From positions 62,001 through 126,000 of the forward strand of contig NZ_BMSG01000008.1 of the NCBI RefSeq assembly GCF_014649035.1: a DNA stretch of 64,000 nucleotides, given 5' to 3'. Shown one piece after another: positions 18,856-26,512 of this stretch. Made by a program: the position numbers and the translations under genes. Numbering within the stretch: position 1 is the first letter of the stretch; each line of letters starts with the position of its first letter. The notes under the pieces were generated by a model. That model was not told the origin of the DNA, ran no database searches, and worked only from the letters and a program-made list of their open reading frames with translations. This DNA comes from Streptomyces sindenensis. GTDB taxonomy: Bacteria > Actinomycetota > Actinomycetes > Streptomycetales > Streptomycetaceae.

Positions 18856-20097
18856 TCAGCGCAGGGCGGAGCCCGCCGTCCACTTCTTCCAGGTCATGTT
18901 CCAGCCGCTGAGCCCGTTGTCCGGGGCGACCTTCTTGTCCTTGGAGTTGACCACCTCGACCACGTCACCGATCAGGGTCCGGTCGAAGAACCAGCCGCCG
19001 GGGGTGGAGCCGCCGCCGCCCTTGGCGTCGCGCAGTCCGATGCAGCCGTGACTGACGTTCTCCTCGCCGAAGACGGACTCGTCGGCCCAGTAGTTGCCGT
19101 GCAGGAAGGTGCCGGAGGTGGTGAGCCGGATCGCGTGCGGTACGTCCTTGATGTCGTACTCGCCCTTGCCCTCCTTGTCCGTGAAGCCGACGGTCGCCCC
19201 GTTCATCCGGGTCACCTCGTGCATCTCGGTGACGACCATCTTCCCGTTGTACGTCGTCGTCTTCGGGGCCCCCGCGGTGATCGGGACCGTGCTGACGAGC
19301 TCGCCGTCCCGGCGCACCTCCATGGTCTTGGCCTCCGCGTCGACCCGGGAGATCTGGTGGCGGCCGACGGTGAAGACGACGGTCTTGTCCTGGCTGCCGT
19401 AGACGCCCGGGGCGCCCTCCACGTCCCGCAGCCCGATGTCGACGGTGACCTCGGTGCCGGGTTTCCAGTACGTCTTCGGCCGGAAGTCGAGCCGGTCCTT
19501 GCCGAACCAGTGGCCGGCGACCTCCACCACCGGATCGGACGTCACCCGGATGGCCTTCTCCACCGCGGCCCGGTCCGCGATCGGCCGGTTGAAGGCGAAG
19601 GAAACGATCATGCCGGTGCCGACGGTGGACCGGTTCTCCGGTTTGAAGTAGCCGATGAAGCGGTGCTCCGGGACGAGCGTGGTGAACGTGGAGTGCCGGG
19701 CGGAGCGGCGGCCCTGTGCGTCCACGGCCACCGCGTCGATGCTGTACTTCGCGGCGAGGGCGAGCCGGGCCACCTTGGGCTCCGGGGCCCAGGAGCGGCC
19801 GTCCTCGGCGATGCGCCCCGCCACCGTCTGCTGCTGCGCGTCCTCGATCCGCATGACCTTCACGCTCTCCAGCCGCCCGTCGGGGACCTTCACCGCGATC
19901 CGGGTCTCCTCGTCGACGCCCTCGGCCCCGTTCTCGGGGAAGACGCTGATCACGTCGCCGGGGGACCGTGCCTTGCCGTTGAGCAGGGCCTCGCGGGTGT
20001 CGGTGCAGCCGGTCAGCAGGGCCAGCACGGTCAGCAGTCCTGCCCAGGTCAGCACGGCGGCCGAGGAGGCGCGTGCGCTCTTCGCTGTGTGGTTCAC
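18856..20097 (-). CDS. Second tandem L,D-transpeptidase lipoprotein (YkuD domain)
   Basis: A 413-residue lipoprotein paralogous to the neighbouring Ldt. It starts GTG 20097 behind a strong GGGGGAG. The lipobox is LLTGC (Cys31). Ig-like domains are followed by the YkuD domain with HGNYW and SHGCIGLRD, giving H350 and nucleophile C352. The C-terminus again ends in the Trp-containing LSGWNMTWKKW tail. It is a peptidoglycan 3-3 cross-linking enzyme at the outer face of the membrane. It diverges from glgX with 153 bases between starts. 211 bases separate its stop from the first Ldt, so each gene probably has its own promoter. Confidence 0.9.
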   Translation of the reverse strand: MNHTAKSARASSAAVLTWAGLLTVLALLTGCTDTREALLNGKARSPGDVISVFPENGAEGVDEETRIAVKVPDGRLESVKVMRIEDAQQQTVAGRIAEDGRSWAPEPKVARLALAAKYSIDAVAVDAQGRRSARHSTFTTLVPEHRFIGYFKPENRSTVGTGMIVSFAFNRPIADRAAVEKAIRVTSDPVVEVAGHWFGKDRLDFRPKTYWKPGTEVTVDIGLRDVEGAPGVYGSQDKTVVFTVGRHQISRVDAEAKTMEVRRDGELVSTVPITAGAPKTTTYNGKMVVTEMHEVTRMNGATVGFTDKEGKGEYDIKDVPHAIRLTTSGTFLHGNYWADESVFGEENVSHGCIGLRDAKGGGGSTPGGWFFDRTLIGDVVEVVNSKDKKVAPDNGLSGWNMTWKKWTAGSALR

Positions 20098-20250
20098 GCT
20101 CCCCCAACGACCAGGGCCGGTCGGGGGAAACGTGAGTGCGGGCCGCACGGTGGGCAGAACAGAGGGGAGGGCTGTCCGGAGGGCGCCGCGGCCGGGACGC
20201 CGCGCGCCCCCTCGCAGGTGCCCGTCCCACGAGCCGCGGGAGGCTACACG

Positions 20251-22542
20251 GTGTCGAGCGCAGCCGAGCAGGAGGCAGTACAGGATTCCGAGCGGGAGGC
20301 GGTGCGGGAGGCGGGGACGGTGGCCGCCGTCCGGGCGGAGATCGTGGAGGTGCGGCGCGCCGGACACGCCGAGGCCCAACGAGCCGCCGCCCCGGCCCCC
20401 GCCGTGTGGCCCGGGGCCCCGATGCCGCTGGGGGCCCGCTTCCGGGTCGGGCCGGACGGGGTGGCGGGGACGAACTTCGCGCTGTGGGCGGGCGGGGCCG
20501 AGGCGGTCGAGCTGTGCCTGTTCGACGAGCGGGGCGTCGAGACGCGCTGCCCGCTGACCGAGCTGACCCATGAGATCTGGCACGGCTTCGTCCCCGGCGT
20601 ACGGCCCGGTCAGCGCTACGGCTACCGGGTGCACGGCCGCTGGGACCCGTGGACGGGGGCCCGCTGGAACGCGGCGAAGCTGCTGCTCGACCCGTACGCC
20701 CGTGCGGTCGACGGGACCTTCAGCCTGCCGCCCGAGGTGTACGGGCACGTCCGGGACTGGCCGGACCAGCATGTCGCCGACACCGTGCGCGACGACCGGG
20801 ACTCGGCCCCGTACGTCCCCAAGGGGGTGGTCGTCCACGATGACGACGACTGGGTGGAGGACCGGCGGCCCAAGACCCCGTGGGCCGACTCCGTCATCTA
20901 CGAGCTGCACGTACGCGGCTTCACCAAGCTGCACCCGGACATCCCGCGCGAGCTGCGCGGCACGTACGCCGGTCTCGCGCACCCGGCGGCGATCGGGCAC
21001 CTCACCCGGCTCGGGGTGACCGCCGTCGAACTGCTGCCGGTGCACCAGTTCGCCCACGAGGACCATCTGCTGCGGCGCGGGCTGCGCAACCACTGGGGCT
21101 ACAACTCCATCGGCTACTTCGCCCCGCACGCCGACTACTCCTCCTCCGGCACCGCCGGCCAGCAGGTCGGCGAGTTCAAGCGGATGGTGCGCGCGCTGCA
21201 CGACGCCGGGATCGAGGTGATCCTCGACGTCGTCTACAACCACACCGCGGAGGCGGGCGAGCTGGGGCCGATGCTGTCGCTGCGCGGCATCGACAACCGC
21301 GGCTACTACCGGCTGGAGGGCGACCCGCGCCGCTACGCCGACTACACCGGCTGCGGAAACACCCTGCACGTGGTCCAGCCCCAGGTGCTGCGGCTCATCA
21401 CCGACTCGCTGCGCTACTGGGTCACCGAGATGGGCGTCGACGGCTTCCGCTTCGACCTGGCGGCGGCGCTGGCCCGCTCGATGCACGACGTCGACATGCT
21501 CTCCCCGTTCCTCGCGGTGATCGCCCAGGACCCGGTGCTGCGCCGGGTGAAGCTGATCGCCGAGCCGTGGGACGTCGGCAACGGCGGCTACCAGGTCGGG
21601 GCGTTCCCTCCCCTGTGGACCGAGTGGAACGACCGCTACCGCGACGCCGTGCGCGACTTCTGGCGCGGCGCGCTCCCCGACGTACGGGATCTCGGCTACC
21701 GGCTGACCGGCTCCAGCGATCTGTACGCCTGGGGCGGGCGCCGCCCGTACGCCTCGGTCAACTTCGTCACCGCGCACGACGGCTTCACCCTGCGCGACCT
21801 GGTCTCCTACGAGCACAAGCGCAACGAGGCGAACGGGGAGGGCAACCGGGACGGGACGAACGACAACCGGGCGTGGAACTGCGGGGCCGAGGGCGAGAGC
21901 GACGATCCGGGCATCAACGCGCTGCGCCGCCGCCAGCTCCGCAATCTGCTGACCACGCTGCTGCTCTCCACCGGGGTGCCGATGCTGGTGGCGGGCGACG
22001 AGATGGGCCGCACCCAGGGCGGGAACAACAACGCCTACTGCCAGGACAACGAGACCGGGTGGGTCGACTGGTCGCTGCTGGACCAGCCGCAGTGGCGGGA
22101 GCTGGCCGCGCTGACGGCCCGGGTGCTGACGCTGCGCCGGACCCACCCGGTGCTGCGCCGCCGCGCGTTCTTCTCCGGCCGGGCGCAGGCCCCGGACGGG
22201 CTGCGGGATCTGGCGTGGTTCGCCCGGGACGGCCGGGAGATGACGGAGGGCGACTGGTACGCGCCCGCCGCCACGCTCGGGCTCTACCTCTCCGGTCGGG
22301 ACATCCCCGGTCGGGACGCCCGGGGCGAGCCGGTGTCCGACGACAGCTTCCTGGCCGTCCTGCACGCGGGCGCGGAGCCGACGTCCTTCGCCCTGCCGGG
22401 GGCGCCGTGGGCAGACGCGTACGAACTGGTCCTGGACACCTCGCGGGAGGAGCAGGCCGAGGCTCCGGGCACGCTGCTGGACGGCGGTTCGGAGCTGACG
22501 GTGCCGGCCCGGTCGGTGCTGCTGCTGCGGGTGGTGGAGTAG
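20251..22542 (+). CDS. glgX: Glycogen debranching enzyme GlgX (GH13)
   Basis: A 763-residue GH13 isoamylase-type debranching enzyme. It starts GTG 20251 behind GGGAGG. An N-terminal CBM48 segment (LGARFRVGPDGVAGTNFALWA) precedes the (beta/alpha)8 barrel. The catalytic residues are D402 in DGFRFD, E438 in LIAEPWD and D510 in VTAHDGF. It hydrolyses alpha-1,6 branches, mainly of short limit-dextrin chains, so it should cooperate with the GlgP encoded 13 kb away. About 60 extra residues at the N-terminus are Glu/Ala-rich and low in recognisable structure. It diverges from an L,D-transpeptidase gene and ends 15 bases from the convergent response-regulator gene. Confidence 0.9.
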   Translation: MSSAAEQEAVQDSEREAVREAGTVAAVRAEIVEVRRAGHAEAQRAAAPAPAVWPGAPMPLGARFRVGPDGVAGTNFALWAGGAEAVELCLFDERGVETRCPLTELTHEIWHGFVPGVRPGQRYGYRVHGRWDPWTGARWNAAKLLLDPYARAVDGTFSLPPEVYGHVRDWPDQHVADTVRDDRDSAPYVPKGVVVHDDDDWVEDRRPKTPWADSVIYELHVRGFTKLHPDIPRELRGTYAGLAHPAAIGHLTRLGVTAVELLPVHQFAHEDHLLRRGLRNHWGYNSIGYFAPHADYSSSGTAGQQVGEFKRMVRALHDAGIEVILDVVYNHTAEAGELGPMLSLRGIDNRGYYRLEGDPRRYADYTGCGNTLHVVQPQVLRLITDSLRYWVTEMGVDGFRFDLAAALARSMHDVDMLSPFLAVIAQDPVLRRVKLIAEPWDVGNGGYQVGAFPPLWTEWNDRYRDAVRDFWRGALPDVRDLGYRLTGSSDLYAWGGRRPYASVNFVTAHDGFTLRDLVSYEHKRNEANGEGNRDGTNDNRAWNCGAEGESDDPGINALRRRQLRNLLTTLLLSTGVPMLVAGDEMGRTQGGNNNAYCQDNETGWVDWSLLDQPQWRELAALTARVLTLRRTHPVLRRRAFFSGRAQAPDGLRDLAWFARDGREMTEGDWYAPAATLGLYLSGRDIPGRDARGEPVSDDSFLAVLHAGAEPTSFALPGAPWADAYELVLDTSREEQAEAPGTLLDGGSELTVPARSVLLLRVVE

Positions 22543-22557
22543 CGGGGGCGGGGCGGG

Positions 22558-23211
22558 TCAGCCGAGGATGCCCCGGTCGTAGCCGATGGCGACGGCCGCG
22601 GCCCGGTCCTTGGCGCCCAGCTTGGCGAAGACATGGGTGAGATGGGTCTTCACGGTCGCCTCGCTGATGAAGAGTTCGGCGGCGATCTCCCGGTTGGTGG
22701 TGCCCCGCGCCACCAGGACCAGCACCTCCCGCTCGCGGGCCGACAGGGAGGTCGCGGCGGGGTCGGGGGCGGGGGTGCGGACCCGGGTCATCAGCCGGGA
22801 GGCGACGGCGGGCGACAGGACGCTGCGTCCGTCGGCGGCGGCCCGGACGGCGGCGAACAGTTCCTCGCGCGGGGCGTCCTTGAGGAGGTAGCCGGTCGCG
22901 CCCGCCTCGATCGCGGGGAGGGTGTCGGAGTCGGTGTCGTACGTGGTCAGCACCAGGACCTTCGAGCGGGCGCCGCGCCGGGTCAGCTCCGCGATGGCCG
23001 CCACGCCCCCGCCGCCGGGCATCCGCAGGTCCATCAGGACGACGTCGGGGTCGAGTTCCGCGACGACGGCGAGCGCGTCCACGCCGTTGGCCGCCTCGCC
23101 GAGCACCTCGAAGCCGGGGGCGGCGGTGAACATGCCGCGCAGGCCGTCCCGCACGACCGGGTGGTCGTCGACGACGACGAGGCTGACGTTGCGGGCGGGG
23201 GTGTCGGTCAT
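22558..23211 (-). CDS. NarL/LuxR-type response regulator
   Basis: A 217-residue regulator. Its receiver domain has the acidic pair DD in VVVDDHPVVRDG and the phospho-acceptor D61 in VLMDLRMPG. Its C-terminal GerE HTH runs at about 153-207 (SAREREVLVLVARG, SEATVKTHLTHVFAKL). The start is ATG 23211. It lies 91 bases after the stop of the sensor kinase gene on the same strand and is last in an operon with an ABC ATPase and permease. It most likely regulates that transporter operon in response to cell-envelope or drug stress, as in comparable Streptomyces and Bacillus LiaR/DesR-type loci (inference). Confidence 0.9.
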   Translation of the reverse strand: MTDTPARNVSLVVVDDHPVVRDGLRGMFTAAPGFEVLGEAANGVDALAVVAELDPDVVLMDLRMPGGGGVAAIAELTRRGARSKVLVLTTYDTDSDTLPAIEAGATGYLLKDAPREELFAAVRAAADGRSVLSPAVASRLMTRVRTPAPDPAATSLSAREREVLVLVARGTTNREIAAELFISEATVKTHLTHVFAKLGAKDRAAAVAIGYDRGILG

Positions 23212-23302
23212 GATCGCACCGTACGGGGGGTCACGGGCCTCTGACCAGGGACTGGGGCGGGGCCGCTCACGCGGGCCCGGTCGGGTTGCCCCACAGGGCC
23301 GT

Positions 23303-24610
23303 TCACGGGTGTCTGACCAGCGGGACCCTGGCCGATACCGCCGTGCCGCCGCCCGGTTCCGACTCGACCTCGACCGCGCCCGCGATGCGCTCGGCGCGGG
23401 CGCGCATGCCGCCGAGGCCGAACCCACCGGTGCGGCTCGCCGGTGCGGCGGTTTCCGGATCGAAGCCGCGGCCGTCGTCCCGTACGTCCAGGGTCAGTTC
23501 GTCGTCCATGAACGACAGCGTCACCCCGACCCGGGAGGCCCCGGCGTGCCGGCCGGTGTTCGCCAGCGCCTCGCCCGCGATGCGCAGCAGGGTGGCGGCG
23601 ATTTCGTCGTGGACCGGCTCGACGGTGCCGGTGACGGTGAAGTCGGCGCGGACGCGGTGCCGTTCGGCCCATTCGGTGACCGTCTTCTTCAGCGCCCCGG
23701 CCAGTTCGTCGTGCTCCAGCGCGGAGGGGGCCAGGTTGTGCACGGAGCGGCGGGCCTCGCCGAGGCTGTGGCGGGCGAGCGCGGCGGCGCGGTCCAGGTG
23801 GACGCGGGCGGTCTCCGGGTCGCGGTCGGTGAGGGAGGTGACGACCTGGAGCTGGGCGATGATCCCGGTGAGGCCCTGGGCGAGGGTGTCGTGGATCTCG
23901 GCGGCGAGCCGGCGCCGCTCGTCGTCGACCCCGGCCTCGCGTGCCTGGACCAGGAGCTGGGCGTGCAGGGCCGCGTTCTCGGCCATGGCCTGCTCCAGCC
24001 GGAGGTTGGTGCGCTCCAGCTCGGCGATGGTCTCGGCCTGGATACGCGCCTTCTCGTCCTCGCGCATCCCGACGTGCCAGAAGAAGAGGGCGAGGGCGGC
24101 GTTGACGACGTAGAGCACGCAGAAGGCGACCCAGTTCATCAGGGAGGCGGGCGGCAGGCCGCCGCTCTGCGAACCGGCCAGGGTGACGGCGGTGGTGAGC
24201 AGGCCGGCGCGGGTGAAGCGCCTGGGCAGCAGGGGGTCGACGTCGAAGTAGCTGAGCGCCGCGTAGATCGCGAAGAACGGGTTGAGCCAGGACAGCGCGA
24301 AGGCGAGGGCGGTCCTGGCGGTGTAGTAGGCCACCCCGGCCGGGGCGCCCGGAACGGTACGCGGGCGGGCACGGCCCCACCAGATCTGGAGCCCGTACGC
24401 CGCCGCCACCAGGGCCCCGGCCGCGTACATCTCGGTGCGGGTCATGATCAGGTCGGCGGCGACACCCCCGACCAGGGCGGACAGCGTGAGGACGGCGTAG
24501 GGGCCGTACCGGTGGAACTGCTCCCAGCGGTGCTCGATCGTGCGGGGCCCCGTCGCACCCGAGGGGTACGAGGAGCGGGGCGGCAACGTCATGTCCGGAG
24601 TCTCCGTCAC
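23303..24610 (-). CDS. Sensor histidine kinase (HisKA_3 family)
   Basis: A 435-residue membrane sensor kinase. Several hydrophobic helices span about 35-180, then a coiled-coil (AETIAELERTNLRLEQAM). A DHp domain follows with phospho-acceptor H240 in RRLAAEIHDTLAQG, and a HATPase domain with RIAGEALANTGRHAGA and DDGRGFD. This is the NarL-partner class. There is no large extracellular domain, so it probably senses the membrane or its partner transporter. I chose GTG 24610, which overlaps the permease stop as GTGA; ATG 24592 is an alternative. The downstream 3' end is partly duplicated (see findings). Confidence 0.88.
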   Translation of the reverse strand: MTETPDMTLPPRSSYPSGATGPRTIEHRWEQFHRYGPYAVLTLSALVGGVAADLIMTRTEMYAAGALVAAAYGLQIWWGRARPRTVPGAPAGVAYYTARTALAFALSWLNPFFAIYAALSYFDVDPLLPRRFTRAGLLTTAVTLAGSQSGGLPPASLMNWVAFCVLYVVNAALALFFWHVGMREDEKARIQAETIAELERTNLRLEQAMAENAALHAQLLVQAREAGVDDERRRLAAEIHDTLAQGLTGIIAQLQVVTSLTDRDPETARVHLDRAAALARHSLGEARRSVHNLAPSALEHDELAGALKKTVTEWAERHRVRADFTVTGTVEPVHDEIAATLLRIAGEALANTGRHAGASRVGVTLSFMDDELTLDVRDDGRGFDPETAAPASRTGGFGLGGMRARAERIAGAVEVESEPGGGTAVSARVPLVRHP

Positions 24611-25407
24611 TGCCACCGGAAGAGTCGAGCGGCCGCGACGCCCAGGACAACGGTCCACAGGGCGAGGATCCCCAGGTGGATCCAGCCCGGCCAGCTCCCG
24701 GACGCGGCCTGCCCCAGCGCCTGGGAGGCGGCCCCGAACGGGGTGATCTGGACGATGCGGCGCAGGGCGTCGGGCATCGCCTGGACGGGCAGCCACACCC
24801 CGGCGCTGAACATCATCACGAGGTAGGCACCCGTGCCGAACGCGGTGGCCGCCTTCGCCGTTCGGGACACGGCGCAGATCATGGAGCCCAGGGTCAGCGC
24901 GGCGGAGACGGCGAGCAGCAGCGCCAGCAGGTAGCCGGGGAGCTGTTCGGGCAGCGCGACTCCGTAGGCGGTCCGGCCGACGGCGGTGACGAGGAACGCG
25001 GAGAGGAGGCAGCCCGCTCCGTGCAGCAGGATCTGGGCGAAGAGCAGGGCGGAGGCCCGCACCGGGGTGGCGGACATCCGGCGCAGGATGCCGCGCTCGC
25101 GGTAGGCGGTGAGGACCGGCGGCATCGCCTGGACGGCCGCCGTGATCATGGCGAGCAGGATCGAGATGGGAACGTACAGGTCGATGACGCGCCGTCCGCC
25201 GAGGTCGTCCTGCGCCTCCTTGAAGGCGGGGACGAAGCCGAGGATCACCAGGAGGACGGAGGGGAAGACGAAGATCCAGAACAGGTTGCCCGGTTCGCGG
25301 AGGAAGAGCCGGGTCTCGGCGATCAGGACGGCGGCCGCGGGGCCGCGTCGCCGGGCGACGCGGGGCTCGGGGGCGGCGGCCGGTGCGGTGGTGGTCTCGG
25401 TCTCCAT
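24607..25407 (-). CDS. ABC-2 type transporter permease
   Basis: A 266-residue membrane protein with six hydrophobic helices and the ABC-2 signature region (YRERGILRRMSATPVRASALL, then SMICAVSRTAKAATA). An Ala/Pro-rich cytoplasmic lead of about 20 residues comes first. It pairs with the ATPase immediately upstream (one-base gap) to form an exporter, and with the kinase downstream by a GTGA overlap. Such DrrB/YhaP-like permeases export drugs, lipids or antimicrobial peptides; the substrate is not evident. The ATG at 25407 begins METETTTAPAAA. Confidence 0.88.
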   Translation of the reverse strand: METETTTAPAAAPEPRVARRRGPAAAVLIAETRLFLREPGNLFWIFVFPSVLLVILGFVPAFKEAQDDLGGRRVIDLYVPISILLAMITAAVQAMPPVLTAYRERGILRRMSATPVRASALLFAQILLHGAGCLLSAFLVTAVGRTAYGVALPEQLPGYLLALLLAVSAALTLGSMICAVSRTAKAATAFGTGAYLVMMFSAGVWLPVQAMPDALRRIVQITPFGAASQALGQAASGSWPGWIHLGILALWTVVLGVAAARLFRWQ

Positions 25408-25408
25408 G

Positions 25409-26326
25409 TCAGATGTCCTCTCCGGTGAGGTCGAGGAAGGCTTCGTCGAGGCTGGTTCCGGTGATGCGCAGCCGCTGGGCGGTGACGCCGAGTCCGGCGA
25501 GCAGGGCGACGAACGGGGTGACCGTCTCGTCGGTGCCGTGCAGCGTGAGCACCCCCTCGCGGTCGGGCGGGTGCACGGTGGCGACGCCGGGAAGCGCGGT
25601 GAGCCGGGTGAGGTCGGGGCCGGTCAGTGCCCGGGAGGGGACGAAGGAGATGACCGTGGAGCCGGTGGCCCGCCGGATGAGCCCGGCCGGGGTGTCCAGG
25701 GCGGCCACCTTGCCGCGGTCGATGACGGCGATCCGGTCGCAGAGCCGCTGGGCCTCCTCCATGAAGTGGGTGACGAGCAGGACGGTCACCCCGCTGTCGC
25801 GGACCTCCTCGATGAGCTTCCAGGTGTCGCGGCGGGCGCGCGGGTCGAGGCCGGTGGTCAGCTCGTCGAGCACGACGACCTTCGGGTCGCCGATCAGGGC
25901 GAGGGCGATGAACAGGCGTTGCTTCTGGCCACCGGAGAGCTTCGCGAAGCGGGTGGCGAGCCGGTCGGACAGGCCGAGCCGGTCGGCGAGCGGCCGCCAG
26001 TCGACGGGGGCCGGGTAGAGGGCGGCATAGAGCTCCAGGGCCTCCCGTACGGTCAGTTTCGCCTGGAGCTCGCTCTCCTGGAGCTGGGCGCCGAGCAGCC
26101 GGGTCACCCGGTCGTGGTCGGCGACGGGGTCGAGCCCGGCGACCCTGACCGTGCCCGCGTCGGGGATCCGCAGGCCCTCCACGCATTCGACGGTGGTGGT
26201 CTTGCCCGCCCCGTTGGGGCCGAGGATGCCGAAGATCTCGCCCTCGTCGACGGAGAACGAGACGCCGTCGACCACGTGGCGGCCCGCGTACGTCTTGCGC
26301 ACCTCGTTGACTTCGATGATGGCCAT
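25409..26326 (-). CDS. ABC transporter ATP-binding protein (DrrA-like)
   Basis: A 305-residue ABC ATPase. Walker A is GPNGAGKTT, the signature is LSGGQKQR, Walker B is KVVVLDELTTGLD with the catalytic Glu present, and the H-loop is VLLVTHFMEEA. A C-terminal extension of about 90 residues (to LDEAFLDLTGEDI) is typical of the DrrA/CcmA drug-export class. It is the first gene of a four-gene operon (ATPase, permease, sensor kinase, response regulator). Its start at 26326 faces the divergent heterodimeric ABC exporter across 186 bases that hold repeat sequences. Confidence 0.9.
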   Translation of the reverse strand: MAIIEVNEVRKTYAGRHVVDGVSFSVDEGEIFGILGPNGAGKTTTVECVEGLRIPDAGTVRVAGLDPVADHDRVTRLLGAQLQESELQAKLTVREALELYAALYPAPVDWRPLADRLGLSDRLATRFAKLSGGQKQRLFIALALIGDPKVVVLDELTTGLDPRARRDTWKLIEEVRDSGVTVLLVTHFMEEAQRLCDRIAVIDRGKVAALDTPAGLIRRATGSTVISFVPSRALTGPDLTRLTALPGVATVHPPDREGVLTLHGTDETVTPFVALLAGLGVTAQRLRITGTSLDEAFLDLTGEDI

Positions 26327-26408
26327 GCCCTCAGGGTTCCGGCGGGCGGGCCGGGCCGGTATCCGCCGTCACGCTCGACGTCGTGTCAGCCGATCGGTTG
26401 AGGGAGGA

Positions 26409-26436
26409 GTACGACCGGGTACGACCGGACCGGTCG
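26409..26436. promoter_or_regulatory. Operator-like repeats between divergent ABC operons
   Basis: Two abutting copies of GTACGACCGG (26409-26418, 26419-26428) run into a palindrome CGACCGG-A-CCGGTCG (26422-26436). They lie midway between the start of the ABC ATPase operon (minus) and the exporter operon (plus). Repeated CGACCGG half-sites suggest a binding site for a regulator serving one or both operons. No promoter hexamers were clear. Confidence 0.45.
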
Positions 26437-26512
26437 AGGGGGGGTGAGCGAGCGGCGGGCGGCCGGAAAAGGGGAGGCCCGATGTCAGTGGTGAAACGTA
26501 AAGTCGGCCCTG

